Shown one piece after another: positions 20,317-30,150 of a stretch of DNA of 64,000 nt; within the stretch, counting starts at the first letter, position 1, and the number at the start of each line of letters is the position of its first letter. The position numbers were made by a program, and so were the translations under genes. Below the pieces are notes generated by a model. The model was given only the letters and a program-made list of their open reading frames with translations, had not been told where the DNA came from and did no database searches. Origin of the DNA: Naumovozyma dairenensis CBS 421 (taxonomy: Eukaryota; Ascomycota; Saccharomycetes; Saccharomycetales; Saccharomycetaceae); contig NC_016488.1 in assembly GCF_000227115.2 (NCBI RefSeq), positions 62,001 to 126,000 on the forward strand, given 5' to 3'.

Positions 20317-20576
20317 CACTGGGACATTTTGGGTTTGGCCAGGGGGGTAGGGCAGATCCCATTTTAGTTGCTCAAAATTTAGGCTAAAAGTAGACGCTCA
20401 AGACAAATCGGTTCTGAGCTGGGTGCCAGAAAACAAAAATAGAAAAGAAACCCCGCACAAAAACCCTTAGGGTAGGGCTAGGGGTTGGCTAGAAATTTTT
20501 GAAGTAGGGTAGAAACCAGGGTAGAAAGTACCAAAAAAGGGTAGAACTAGAAAATTATTTCTACCCGTAACCTCCT
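20317..20576. mobile_element. About 260-bp insertion with hAT-like end
   Basis: This segment is absent from the homologous A1 spacer, where the flanks (CCGGAGTTT and AAGGTGAAAG) are nearly adjacent. It begins CACTGG, as does a possible hAT end at 39990. Both segments share GGGTTTGGCC and then CTCAAAA(A)TTT(A/G)GGCT in the same order. The flanking 8-mers TGGTAAGG and TACTAAGG agree at six of eight positions, compatible with a decayed 8-bp hAT target duplication. The right end lacks a clear terminal inverted repeat. It is rich in GGGTAG motifs and has no ORF. Confidence 0.45.
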
Positions 20577-20990
20577 TACTAAGGTGAAAGAGTTCCGATT
20601 CTGGGCAGAAATAGTCAATAATAACAGCTATCATATTGAGAGGAGAAGGTATAATCTTTTTGAGTTAATGAAAGGATCCATTTGATAACTATGAATACCA
20701 CAGGGGTTCCAACACACGGTACTTTACTAATCACCTGGCGACCACAATCTTATACAGCAGTCTGTAATCTACCTGGTTCAATAATCGTTACAATAGTCTT
20801 TACACCTAAGTAGTACTTGTGAACCCCCCAGTGTGATTATCCCTGTGTAGATGTCTATACCCCACTAGTAACATGTTGATGATGGGTTGTTGTTCACACC
20901 TAGCCCAAATATTTAATGATAACTATTCCTTCCATCTTAATTCTATAAACTATAACTTTACCTCAGAACTTGAGTCTTCTCTCCTTTGAA

Positions 20991-21010
20991 NNNNNNNNNN
21001 NNNNNNNNNN
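20991..21010. other. Assembly gap (20 N)
   Basis: Left of the two 20-N gaps that bracket the ELP3 fragment. Confidence 0.95.
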
Positions 21011-21171
21011 AAAATACCTCTCTATAATCATTAGGCAACGACATGAACGTACCACCCATGACGACATATTCGACTTTATCAATGGAATGTCCTAGTTGTT
21101 TTAATTGTTCTACTCTCCCACGAGCCTGTTCATAGGGATCATAACGAGCTCTAACGGCACGCATCGAAGTT
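21011..21171 (-). pseudogene. ELP3: Misplaced 161-bp fragment of ELP3 (scaffolding artefact)
   Basis: The minus strand encodes about 53 residues ([20 protein letters not shown] and then [10 protein letters not shown]) nearly identical to the radical-SAM region of Elp3, the catalytic subunit of the tRNA-modifying Elongator complex. It has 20-N gaps on both sides. The 26 bases just left of the first gap (20965-20990) are repeated exactly just right of the second (21192-21217). The simplest reading is that a tiny contig was wrongly placed inside a sequence that is really continuous. Confidence 0.9.
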
Positions 21172-21191
21172 NNNNNNNNNNNNNNNNNNNN
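21172..21191. other. Assembly gap (20 N)
   Basis: Right of the two 20-N gaps that bracket the ELP3 fragment. Confidence 0.95.
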
Positions 21192-21648
21192 AGAACTTGA
21201 GTCTTCTCTCCTTTGAAGATGGAAAGCACTTTTTTCTTTATCCTCAATAGAGTGTGATGGAACTTTTAAAGTAATTTTATGCGAACAGTTTTCTCTTAAA
21301 ACTTTTCTCCCCTTTTTTGCGTCCAGGGAAAAGTTTTAAAAAGTATAATCTAAATTTTATGATATATAGAACCTTCTGTACGCATTCCTATCCATTTCCA
21401 TAAAGTTGAAAATATCAAGCCTATTTATTCAACTTCAGATACATGTTGTATTGTGGCATGAAGATCTTCTTCCTCCAATTAAAAGGGATATTCATATTAT
21501 GGTCATTCATGTTGCCTAATTGGGGAACTTACCCCAATATATTTTTTTATTTAGTTAGTTACGGAGTTTGGAACTTCCGCAGGTTTCCCCTATTTATTTT
21601 TATATATTTATATTATATTTTATTTTATATTTAGCCGCCGAGAGCAAA

Positions 21649-21660
21649 ACTCCGCGGAGT
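21649..21660. promoter_or_regulatory. PDRE-like palindrome ACTCCGCGGAGT
   Basis: Twelve-base perfect palindrome with TCCGCGGA (21651-21658), the pleiotropic drug response element core bound by Pdr1/Pdr3. No gene start lies nearby, so it may be a remnant or chance. Confidence 0.3.
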
Positions 21661-22547
21661 TCTCATCATTCTCGGAGACAATCGCTGGGCTGAAATGCGG
21701 TTATTATTCGGTACGTAAATACAGATGAGGGGAATTTAGTTTTATCAATGATTAATTATCACAGAAGAAATTTTAATCAACGATCATACATATCGTTAAT
21801 ATAATTGTCATTTATTTGCAATAATAACCAATATCTACCATTAAGGTAAATTTCTTGGGTCATTCTTTGATTTTGTAGTGATGCTTATCCTTTCTGTAGT
21901 GTTCGGAGTTCCTTACCATATTCTCTTTTAAAGAGGACACCGTGAAAGGAATATATGCTGGATCCTTTTATTATTTAAATATCCTTACAGTCAAGCCATA
22001 TTGGATAGCAATGGCTTTGTGTATGCTGTAAAACTACCAACAAGAATATCATGATGTTCAAATTAATTCTTGACTGTTTGTTTTAAGGTGAGATAGTGCA
22101 AAAAGCAGCGAGGTGACAAGATTAACGCATATATTAAAAAAATTATGATAAATAGCTAACACGAGAGTTGCAACAATGATGATGTTATATTAGTGTTTAT
22201 TCTCTATTTTTTTTTATGTTTTCAACAAGACATTTTCTGTTTTGTAATACTTTACTTCTCAATATATATATGCTATGGGTACTGACGAATCATCTTATGT
22301 AAGTACTCTGTTGTATTTACTTAGTTACTTCTTTGCTTACTTAATGGCGAACAAACATATTTAAGAAAAGACTAATCGTTAGAGTAAAGAAAAAGTATAG
22401 TTTGTATATGCAATAAATAAGTTGGTAACGTGTATAAATTATAAAAGAGATAGAGAGAAAAAAATCCATTAAGTGTCATAAGTGGAGTCGTTTTTGTTGT
22501 TGATTTTGGTGAGAAATCGTATGACAGGGGTAGTAACATAAAAATAC

Positions 22548-25250
22548 TTATTCAAAAGTAGCTACTTTTCTACCAACACGACCACGATCAAAATCAATAT
22601 CGAATTTGGAATTTATAACGTTTTGTTTTCTTGATTCTGGTCTTGAACTTGCTACAGAAGGAGATCTTGAAATTGAAGGGGTAGAGGAAGAGAATTCTCC
22701 CTCTGAGGAATCATCTAATGAATGATGAGGGTGAATTTGGAAAATTTGATGACCAATATTTAATTTCTCCTTAACTGTTGGGACAGATAATGCTTCACTT
22801 GAATGAGTACCATTTGGATCATTTGCTTTAGTAATTTCAGCTAACCTTGACGCAATATTACTTAAGGATGGGGTTGAAGAGACACTTCTGCTTCCACTAT
22901 TACTACCGTTACCACCACCACCACCACCCATATGAGGATCTAAATCAAAGAATGCTGTATTTGGTAAGTTTCTACTGGAACGTTTATTAACTGGGGTATG
23001 TGATGATAAGGGAGTACCATTTAGAGCATTATCCAATTTATATAATCTATCCACAGAGGGAGATATCTTAATACCATTTTTATTTCTTGAAGTTTCACGA
23101 ATTAATCTCCAGTATGATTTGAATTCATTTAAGACATAACGTAACATATAGATTAATCTTTTACCTTGTCTAAATTGAGATGTGATAGTTAAATCACATT
23201 GATCATCTTTAATTATGTAACCAACACCAAACCCTTGTGGAACAGCGGGGGTAATACCAAAAGTTATCGTGGCTGCATTCCCACAATTAGCAATAATTAA
23301 TTCAGGTTGTGAAAATGGAGCAATTAATGGGTTTTCGAAAACGTCATTAGCTAATTTTTTATCTTCTTCAGTAAATTCTATACCAAAATGGTTATGGAAT
23401 TTATAAAGATATTTCAAAGCATTAAAATGTTTTTCAAAAGTATGACCCTTTTTTGCTAATTTAATATTTTCATTATGTTTTTGACAAGTTTGAATGAATT
23501 TTTCCAATTTTGTTTGATTATCAGTTGATGTGGAAATAAACATTTGACATAATTCTAATAAATCTTGATTTTGTATATTAACAAAAGTTGATCTTGAATT
23601 TTTGAAAGCTCTTGTTGAAATTGGTTCAAATCCGAATACCATCTTCCCATACAGAGCGTAATGAGCCACTTGTAATGCAATTTGAACCATTGAATCTGGT
23701 TTAATACCTAATCTTTGAGCAGATCTACGACCAATTGGGATGGAAGAATGTACAATGTCATATTTCGATATTAAATCAGCTAATTTTGTTTCAGATAAAT
23801 GAACATGAGTATTCAAGATATTACTAAATGACCAATCGATCTTTTGTACGATATTGATCGGATCAAATTTACTTGCTTCCATAGCTACTTCTGAAGATTT
23901 TAAAGCCGACCATAATGAAAATTGTGGATCACCAGCGTTAACTTCTCTTGCTAATCTTAGAACGGATTCTGTATAAGTTTCTGAAATGAATCTAAGGACT
24001 ACAGATCCATCACAAGTAAATGAATCCCAAATGATAGCAGCTTTAGAATCAGCAGTGACGACTAATTGTAATTTGTCATACCATCTTGAGACACATGAAC
24101 CTACTTGATGACCTCTTTCATTGATTATGGATGTCCCATAAAATAATCTCTTGTTATCATCTTCATCTTTGACAGCTACGGATTCATCGAGGACGAGTAC
24201 GAAAAGTGCAGAATCGATTAATGCTAATTCTTGAGGATATCTTTTTTGTAATCTCTTTCTAGCATATTTCCAATTTCTAAATGAATGAGAAGTCAAACTG
24301 CCCAATGCGGTAGATTTCTTGAATGAGTATGATTCATGAGAGTCAAATAAGATATGGTTGAACAGTTTTGTTAATTGTTTAGTGGAATAAATATTTTTAT
24401 TTTCATGATCCAACACTGTGACTATGTAATATTGGCCCTTAGATATGATAAGGATATGTTTTGATTCTGTATCGCGTTCAATTGTAATACCATGGCGGCT
24501 AAATATATCATTTTCATCTTCCTCTCCTTCTGTTTCTGTGGTGGAGTTTGAGCTTTTACTTAACGAAGGTTTAGCATCATTATCATCTGAGGATGATTCT
24601 TTATCATCATCATCATCGTCTTCTTCTTCTTCTTCTTCTTCTTCAAGATCTGAGGCAGTATAAGGTTTATTTAGATCGAAATTTTCCACTTCACCTTGTT
24701 GGAAAACGGGGCATCTAGTGGTACCGAATAGATTATTATAAGGAGCCATGGATAGAGGGTTCCCATTTCTTGAGTTAAAATCAGGTGATAGTACGTTTTG
24801 TTTCAAAGCGGAAATGAATCGTAAAGCAGAATGAACCAATACAGCAGATCTATCTGCTTGTGAGATATCAGGTATAGCATCATCTGCTAGAACTAAGAAT
24901 GGATTTCTTGGTAAGATATCGTCATTGATTTCTGTGGTGGAGGTATGATTATTAATATCTAGATGCAACTTATCTAAATAACAATCATTATTTTCATAAT
25001 ATGATTTCAATTTTGATTGTAATTTGGAAGCTGCATCAGATGAAACGAATGCATTTAAAGAGGAAGTCAATTGTTCAATTTGAATCGGATCTAATGGATG
25101 TTTATAGTACCCATCCGCATAATATAATGGTTCTAGACTTTTCTTCAAACTTTCCAAAGTAGCATCCAATTCAGGTAGCGGTAAGTTTGGTAAAGAGTTT
25201 TCGTATTGGAATGTATGTGGTGTTGGGGTCTCACTTGTTGAGCTAGTCAT
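22548..25250 (-). CDS. YAT2: Carnitine acyltransferase family protein Yat2
   Basis: Yat2 is a cytosolic carnitine acetyltransferase in S. cerevisiae, moving acetyl units between CoA and carnitine. From the ATG at 25250 the protein is 900 aa (923 in S. cerevisiae); the frame extends 27 codons upstream only via a non-ATG codon. Family features include RNWKYARKRL, SRWYDKLQLVV, SIPIGRRSAQRLGIKPDSMVQIALQVAHYALYG and GFGVGYII. The segment that carries the catalytic Glu-His in relatives (EHxxxDG) reads WDSFTCDG at residues 408-415, with Ser410 in the His position. An Asp/Glu run (about residues 205-240) and a Ser-rich C-terminus are lineage expansions. S. cerevisiae YAT2 lies between PRO3 and GCD11; here it is separated from both. 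Confidence 0.94.
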   Translation of the reverse strand: MTSSTSETPTPHTFQYENSLPNLPLPELDATLESLKKSLEPLYYADGYYKHPLDPIQIEQLTSSLNAFVSSDAASKLQSKLKSYYENNDCYLDKLHLDINNHTSTTEINDDILPRNPFLVLADDAIPDISQADRSAVLVHSALRFISALKQNVLSPDFNSRNGNPLSMAPYNNLFGTTRCPVFQQGEVENFDLNKPYTASDLEEEEEEEEDDDDDDKESSSDDNDAKPSLSKSSNSTTETEGEEDENDIFSRHGITIERDTESKHILIISKGQYYIVTVLDHENKNIYSTKQLTKLFNHILFDSHESYSFKKSTALGSLTSHSFRNWKYARKRLQKRYPQELALIDSALFVLVLDESVAVKDEDDNKRLFYGTSIINERGHQVGSCVSRWYDKLQLVVTADSKAAIIWDSFTCDGSVVLRFISETYTESVLRLAREVNAGDPQFSLWSALKSSEVAMEASKFDPINIVQKIDWSFSNILNTHVHLSETKLADLISKYDIVHSSIPIGRRSAQRLGIKPDSMVQIALQVAHYALYGKMVFGFEPISTRAFKNSRSTFVNIQNQDLLELCQMFISTSTDNQTKLEKFIQTCQKHNENIKLAKKGHTFEKHFNALKYLYKFHNHFGIEFTEEDKKLANDVFENPLIAPFSQPELIIANCGNAATITFGITPAVPQGFGVGYIIKDDQCDLTITSQFRQGKRLIYMLRYVLNEFKSYWRLIRETSRNKNGIKISPSVDRLYKLDNALNGTPLSSHTPVNKRSSRNLPNTAFFDLDPHMGGGGGGNGSNSGSRSVSSTPSLSNIASRLAEITKANDPNGTHSSEALSVPTVKEKLNIGHQIFQIHPHHSLDDSSEGEFSSSTPSISRSPSVASSRPESRKQNVINSKFDIDFDRGRVGRKVATFE

Positions 25251-25537
25251 TAGTGTCTCTTTATATGCTGTTTGTCGATGGTCTTTTTGTGTGTGTATTT
25301 CGCATAAACCTGAATGTTTGTTAACATACACCCTTTGTTCCTAGAGGTCTCTTAAATATAGTTTTATGGTTTTCAAACTTGTATGATCTGGTTATGGTTG
25401 GAGTAACATGGTTAGTCAAAAACAAGCCCAATACGTACTAATTCTACCTACTATACTTGTTATACGTATACTAAGTATATAAGATGATGGTTTATTGACT
25501 ATTATTTCACTTGCCAAGATGCATGACCTTTTTTCAA

Positions 25538-25633
25538 GTTACGTTACGTTACGTTACGCACTTTTCTCTCCATGCATGACTCTCTCTCTCTCTCTGAATG
25601 TGTCTCACTCTCACTCTCACTCTCACTCACTCT
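25538..25633. repeat. Cluster of short tandem repeats upstream of YAT2
   Basis: Four to five GTTAC/TTACG units, a CT dinucleotide run and about five TCTCAC/TCACTC units lie within 100 bp, some 290-380 bp upstream of the YAT2 start. Confidence 0.7.
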
Positions 25634-25724
25634 TTCTCCTTTTGAAATTTTCCCGGAACTCGTTCGGTGGTCCGGAAAAATGTCCAATCGAGAAAGATTC
25701 AAAGACGAATACTAGTGTACTTTC

Positions 25725-25734
25725 CCGGTACCGG
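25725..25734. promoter_or_regulatory. Leu3-type site CCGGTACCGG upstream of YAT2
   Basis: Exact match to CCGGNNCCGG, 475 bp upstream of the YAT2 start. A CACGTG palindrome lies 20 bp further on. YAT2 is the nearest gene. Confidence 0.5.
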
Positions 25735-25753
25735 AGATGGGGGTAGAGCAAGG

Positions 25754-25763
25754 GTCACGTGAC
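25754..25763. promoter_or_regulatory. E-box GTCACGTGAC upstream of YAT2
   Basis: The same perfect 10-bp palindrome as upstream of GCD11, compatible with Cbf1 binding. Confidence 0.45.
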
Positions 25764-26757
25764 AGGAACCGGTGTCAACTGAAAGCGTCACATATGGAGG
25801 CGACGCTAATATACTTCGCTTTCTTCACTGTAGTTGGTTCCACATTCGTTTCCTTTCAATAGTGCTATGCAACTGAGCCATATTTTGATGGGTTTTTTCT
25901 TTCACTGTTACTCTTGTTTGATTTTTACAGGCCTCAAGTCAGTGCTGTAGTTCTTTATGGGATTGTATGCTTGCGCTCAGGCATCGGACAGGTCGAAATA
26001 TTTCCCTTTCCGTATCTGCCCTTCCATTATTGACCCCATTCAATTGATAGATGGTAAAAGAACCACTTGATTTTATCACTATGTTTGGTAAGTACTAAGA
26101 TAAAACATTGGTAGTTCAGCTTGATTAATGTACTCTGTACATTCCCTCAATTCGTGACAGATATATCCAGAGAAAACTAGATTTTTTCGTTTATGGTTTG
26201 ATTTCATGGACAATATTTTGTTTTTTAATAATAACAATTAAGATAAACGTTGTAAGCATATAATATTAATCCTCAGTAAATTTAAAAGAGTAACACACAA
26301 TTATAGTATGGTAAAAAAGGGAAAAATATTATCTAATTCAATCATGGAACAAATTTTTTACGCCACACATAATATTATTAACTGCTAATGGCAAAGATCC
26401 ATCACCAGATAAAAAGGACAACAGTTGAAAGAATGGTAGTTAATGCAAGAAAGGATTTCAACGGTTCCTCGATTTTTAATCGAAAAAAAATGCACTAAAT
26501 CTATGTTTACGTTGAAAGAAATACACTGCTCACAGCAGGAAGAAACAAATGTTCTTAAATCATAATAAGCATCAATGAATCCTCCCACTCTTGAATCGAT
26601 TCGTTATTGGTAAAGAATATCGATTAACTCGAGATGCCAATTGTGGTATGCCTCGGTGGTATACGGAAAATTGTAATCGGTGTGTTAGGTACCTTCGTTA
26701 GTTCAAGTGCAACTAAAAGCAGCAAGTTTAAAAGGGTAAAGAATTATTGGAGCTAGT

Positions 26758-27030
26758 ATGGAAGCTTTTTCGTCACTACCAAAATATCAACATCATTTTG
26801 TTTTTGCGTTAAAAACGGATCGTACTTGTTTTGTTATCAATATTAAGCCTTTCGGAAAATTTACCATTGAGCTTGAGATGTATCCTCTAAGTTCAACCTA
26901 CGTATTTGATAATAGTATTACGTATGAGTGCCAATTTGAAAAAAATCTGCATATTCCAATAGATGGTAAGGTTTGTGATATAATATATGATCATTATTGC
27001 ATGTATCAAACCGCTCTGTTGGTCAGGTAA
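26758..27030 (+). CDS. Hypothetical 90-aa ORF, no recognised homology
   Basis: Begins with ATG and encodes 90 residues, beta-rich in appearance with several Cys and Tyr (KYQHHFVFALKTDRTCFVI). I do not recognise it. Shadow frames overlap it on the other strand. It may be a small lineage-specific gene, a relic or chance. Confidence 0.2.
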   Translation: MEAFSSLPKYQHHFVFALKTDRTCFVINIKPFGKFTIELEMYPLSSTYVFDNSITYECQFEKNLHIPIDGKVCDIIYDHYCMYQTALLVR

Positions 27031-27535
27031 CTCTGAAAATTGTTCTTTCGTTGATACAGGGGAAATCATTAGGGCTCTTAATTTTAGTTTTCGCAAATCC
27101 ACTCTATACGTAGTGCTTTTATATATTGAGTTATGCTTATGTCCTATATTAAATTCATATGTGATAGTAACTTATTTTGGGCATGATAGATTTACGTATA
27201 TTCTTGTTTTATTCCAATTGTTTCATGTGAAAATGTGACCATATGAATATTTCAATTGTTATGAATGAATGTGAAATGTTTGTTTGTTTGTTTGTTTGTT
27301 TGTTTGTTAATTTGTTTTGTTCGTTTTAGATGCCGCAGCGTCATTCTCTACTGAACTTTTTAATGGCTTAGTGTGAATCTTGATTGGAAGAACAAATTAC
27401 AGATAGATAGGTAAATAGAATTATATATATATATATATATATATTCATTTATTTATTGAGTAGGTTGGGTTTTTTAATGGTTTAAATTTAGTGATACTTT
27501 GTTATTAGAGAGAAGTTGGAACAATAGTGGTAGAA

Positions 27536-28414
27536 ATGGTTTTGACAAAATTAAGGTTAATCGAGATAGTGAATAGTTATGATACAAGATTGAAGCATAT
27601 ATGGTATCTAGTAGTTATTGCTACATTCTGTTCTAGTAATCAACCTAATGATATTGCAATCATTTATCTATACGTTATGTTAAGATGTTTGCCTCAATAT
27701 CAAGACATGGATGTAAATGAGTTGAGTGATTGTGTATTCCAATTATTTGACCGAATTGATACGGAAAATAGGTTGGAAGAGATAAACCGATATTTTGATA
27801 TAAATAAGAATAATTTTGATAATTCTACCATAGATACCTTACGAACTATAACTGATAAGTTTAAAGAAACATTATTGAAATGTAGTGCTATTTGTGGATT
27901 ACCCAAATGTATTAATGGATTGACTGTATTAAAAAGTGTAACACCAACAATTGTACTAGATAATATTGACATCGTTGATCCATATAGTCCGGTTAATGAT
28001 AGAGATTCATTATTTGCGCGTTCTTCGTTATTGAAAAGAGGCAAAAGTGCTGATGTGTTGGAAAATGATGATATTAATAATGGTATTGATCATTGGAATT
28101 TAATCTATAATAAAGTTTCAAGTCGAGTTGCTAATAATTTAAATCAAAGTTATCCAGATTTATGGTATTTCATCATTAAAGATATTTATGGATCATTATT
28201 ATCAAACAATGAGGTGTTAAATAATAAAGAAACAAGTATAATTGTTATTAGTTCATTAATTCCACAAGATGTAAATGCCCAATTAAAAGGACATTTAAGA
28301 GGAGCCCTCAATGTTGGATGTACTATTGAAATAATTAAGTCAGTTCGTGAACTTTCAATCTTATGTTGTAAATGGTGTAATATAAATTGGCAAACAGAAA
28401 TCAGTAAGCTATGA
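27536..28414 (+). CDS. PXP2: Peroxisomal matrix protein Pxp2 (AhpD/CMD-like)
   Basis: Resembles S. cerevisiae Pxp2 (YJR111C), a peroxisomal matrix protein with a carboxymuconolactone decarboxylase-like fold and unknown reaction. From the ATG at 27536 the protein is 292 aa; the frame opens three codons earlier at a GTG. The central ICGLPKCINGLTVLK segment is the CMD-type helix region. The very C-terminus is Ser-Lys-Leu, a perfect type 1 peroxisomal targeting signal. A second CMD-like region (LKGHLRGALNVGCTIEIIKSVRELSI) lies near the end. It converges with MOH1; the 126-bp gap starts with a poly-A run of about 20. Confidence 0.85.
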   Translation: MVLTKLRLIEIVNSYDTRLKHIWYLVVIATFCSSNQPNDIAIIYLYVMLRCLPQYQDMDVNELSDCVFQLFDRIDTENRLEEINRYFDINKNNFDNSTIDTLRTITDKFKETLLKCSAICGLPKCINGLTVLKSVTPTIVLDNIDIVDPYSPVNDRDSLFARSSLLKRGKSADVLENDDINNGIDHWNLIYNKVSSRVANNLNQSYPDLWYFIIKDIYGSLLSNNEVLNNKETSIIVISSLIPQDVNAQLKGHLRGALNVGCTIEIIKSVRELSILCCKWCNINWQTEISKL

Positions 28415-28540
28415 AAAAAAAAAAAAAAAAAAAAGGAGAGAGATGTGAACAACACATTATGAACGTAAACATTTTTTAAAATTTTAAATAATAATTACAT
28501 ATATTTATTTATTTTTTTTTCTTTTTTTCTTTATTTCGAT

Positions 28541-29125
28541 TCAAGCATATTTACTAATAGTTTCTAATTCCAAAAGATATTTATTTTCTTTAAATTTTTG
28601 ATCCTTTGAATCACTTTTCAAATATTTCCAACCTAGAACTTTTTGACACATTTGACATTCAATATCACAAATTTTATAAATCCCCGTTGCCATTGGTTTT
28701 GTTCTAATGGTCCCTTCAATGATATTTATAACTTTATTAATCAAATAAGCGTTACCTAATCTTCCTCTATAATCTTTTGACATAATTTCATTTGATGATG
28801 ATAAATGCATCTTACAATGTTTACATGCGTAGGTGATACCAGGTTTTTTCTCGGTCATTTTGATATCGAAATCCTCATTGATATTGTTATTATTATTATT
28901 TCTATTTTGATGAATATGATGATAATAATAATAGTAGTAGAGATAAACTTGACTTTTCATAACTTTATTTGTAGTAGTGGTAGCATTGTTTCTTCTTGAT
29001 CCGTTGGTATTTGTACTATTACTATTTCTTGAAAAGAAGTCTTGTTGAAGGTTGAAATCAAATGATGGGATGTTATTGAACCTATTTGATGTTTGTTCTA
29101 TATATTTTGGAGAATATATTCCCAT
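28541..29125 (-). CDS. MOH1: Yippee-like zinc protein Moh1
   Basis: Moh1 is the yeast Yippee-family protein, tied to stationary-phase survival and GID/CTLH-related functions. The protein is 194 aa (138 in S. cerevisiae). The Yippee domain is at about residues 95-190: paired cysteines CKHC and CQMC frame the zinc site, with the characteristic SKDYRGRLGNAYL and VLGWKYL. The N-terminus starts MGIYS, similar to the S. cerevisiae start, followed by a long Tyr/His/Asn-rich expansion that accounts for the extra length. The start at 29125 is chosen for that N-terminal similarity; an internal Met just before the domain is an alternative. Confidence 0.92.
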   Translation of the reverse strand: MGIYSPKYIEQTSNRFNNIPSFDFNLQQDFFSRNSNSTNTNGSRRNNATTTTNKVMKSQVYLYYYYYYHHIHQNRNNNNNNINEDFDIKMTEKKPGITYACKHCKMHLSSSNEIMSKDYRGRLGNAYLINKVINIIEGTIRTKPMATGIYKICDIECQMCQKVLGWKYLKSDSKDQKFKENKYLLELETISKYA

Positions 29126-29538
29126 CTTTTTATGCTTTTTTTTTCTTTGGAGATTTGCTTTTATTCACACAAAGAGAAGATACTTGAAAAGAAGAGTAGT
29201 TTTCAAGTCCTTCAATTTTAAGTTGTTCTGAGAGAAAAAAGAATAATAATACGGATTTATAGTACTTATGATAAGAAGGAGAGGGATGTTTATTAGGTAG
29301 ACGATTGACAAGTGTCTTCTGGAAAAGTCAGACACTACACTACTACTGAGAGGGTGAAGAAAAAATGGAAATATTAACGTTATATAAGAAACTGGGTATA
29401 GCTTGCGTATATGTATAAATATACATAGTGTAGATATATATATATATGTGGGATCCGCCGTATCAAGACGGGGTGAGCACATCTTGAATGTTTTATATTA
29501 CATAAGAGGATACTTAATATGTGATGTAAGCAAGAGAA

Positions 29539-29580
29539 GCGGCGGCGGCGGCGGCGGCGGCGAAGGAAGTGGCTGTGTGC

Positions 29581-29621
<41 letters not shown>

Positions 29622-29626
29622 GTATG
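29539..29626. repeat. Compound microsatellite (GCG, TA, TGTA)
   Basis: Eight GCG units, then about 12 TA units and about four TGTA units within 90 bp between MOH1 and GPA2. Confidence 0.85.
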
Positions 29627-29974
29627 GACATGACTATGTGTGTGAATAGAAGTGTAAATTGTAATATGGATTCTATTTACTCTATCCCATTCCTTTTCAC
29701 GACAACTTGTCTACATAAAGCAGTTTTATATAAAGTAATAAGATGCAGTTACAGTTATAGTGGAATGCACATCCCCCCTCCCCCCCCTGGTGGTGGAGAA
29801 GAGAATGTGCAATCACCACTGTACAGTATACTTTACAGTTTACAGTTACAGTTGTAGCCTCACCTACATTCTTACATATACAACACGCATACGCAATACA
29901 GAGCTATTGTTTCATAATTACGTAACCTCGCATATCACGTATATAATTTATATTTATATTTATATTTACAGAGT

Positions 29975-30150
29975 GTCACCATTCCCGGACAGCCGGCTGT
30001 GCCAGCTAACAACGACAGCCCAAAACGACACACAGCAGCTTACGTCCGACGGAGACCGCGGAGACCAGGAGATCGTGTAGTGCGTACGCGGACATGTCTC
30101 TCTCTGTGCGGACATATGCAGAGAGACCCTACCAAAATGTCCTTCGCCAT
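29975..30150. other. GC-rich island with inverted repeats upstream of GPA2
   Basis: More than half G+C in an otherwise AT-rich spacer. Contains the palindrome CAGCCGGCTG (29990-29999), repeated CGGACA/GGAGACC words, and an inverted repeat TCTCTCTG (30099-30106) and CAGAGAGA (30119-30126). No tRNA or snoRNA motif recognised. Confidence 0.4.

Larger units (their letters stand above)
20577..22547. other. Repeat-derived and gapped intergenic region before YAT2
   Basis: From 20577 to about 20880 the sequence is homologous to the spacer between A1 and B1 (6305-6590). Then come two N gaps around an ELP3 fragment (separate entries). The remaining 1.3 kb (21218-22547) shows no gene; it contains a PDRE-like palindrome at 21649-21660 and the YAT2 3' end. 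Confidence 0.5.
25251..27535. other. Intergenic region between YAT2 and PXP2
   Basis: About 2.3 kb of divergent promoter and unassigned DNA. It contains GTTAC repeats (about 25538-25559), CT and TCTCAC repeats (about 25578-25633), a Leu3-type site (25725) and an E-box (25754). Further right lie an orphan 90-codon ORF (26758), a TTTG/TGTT run (about 27279-27306) and an AT run (about 27422-27445). No conserved gene recognised. Confidence 0.5.
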
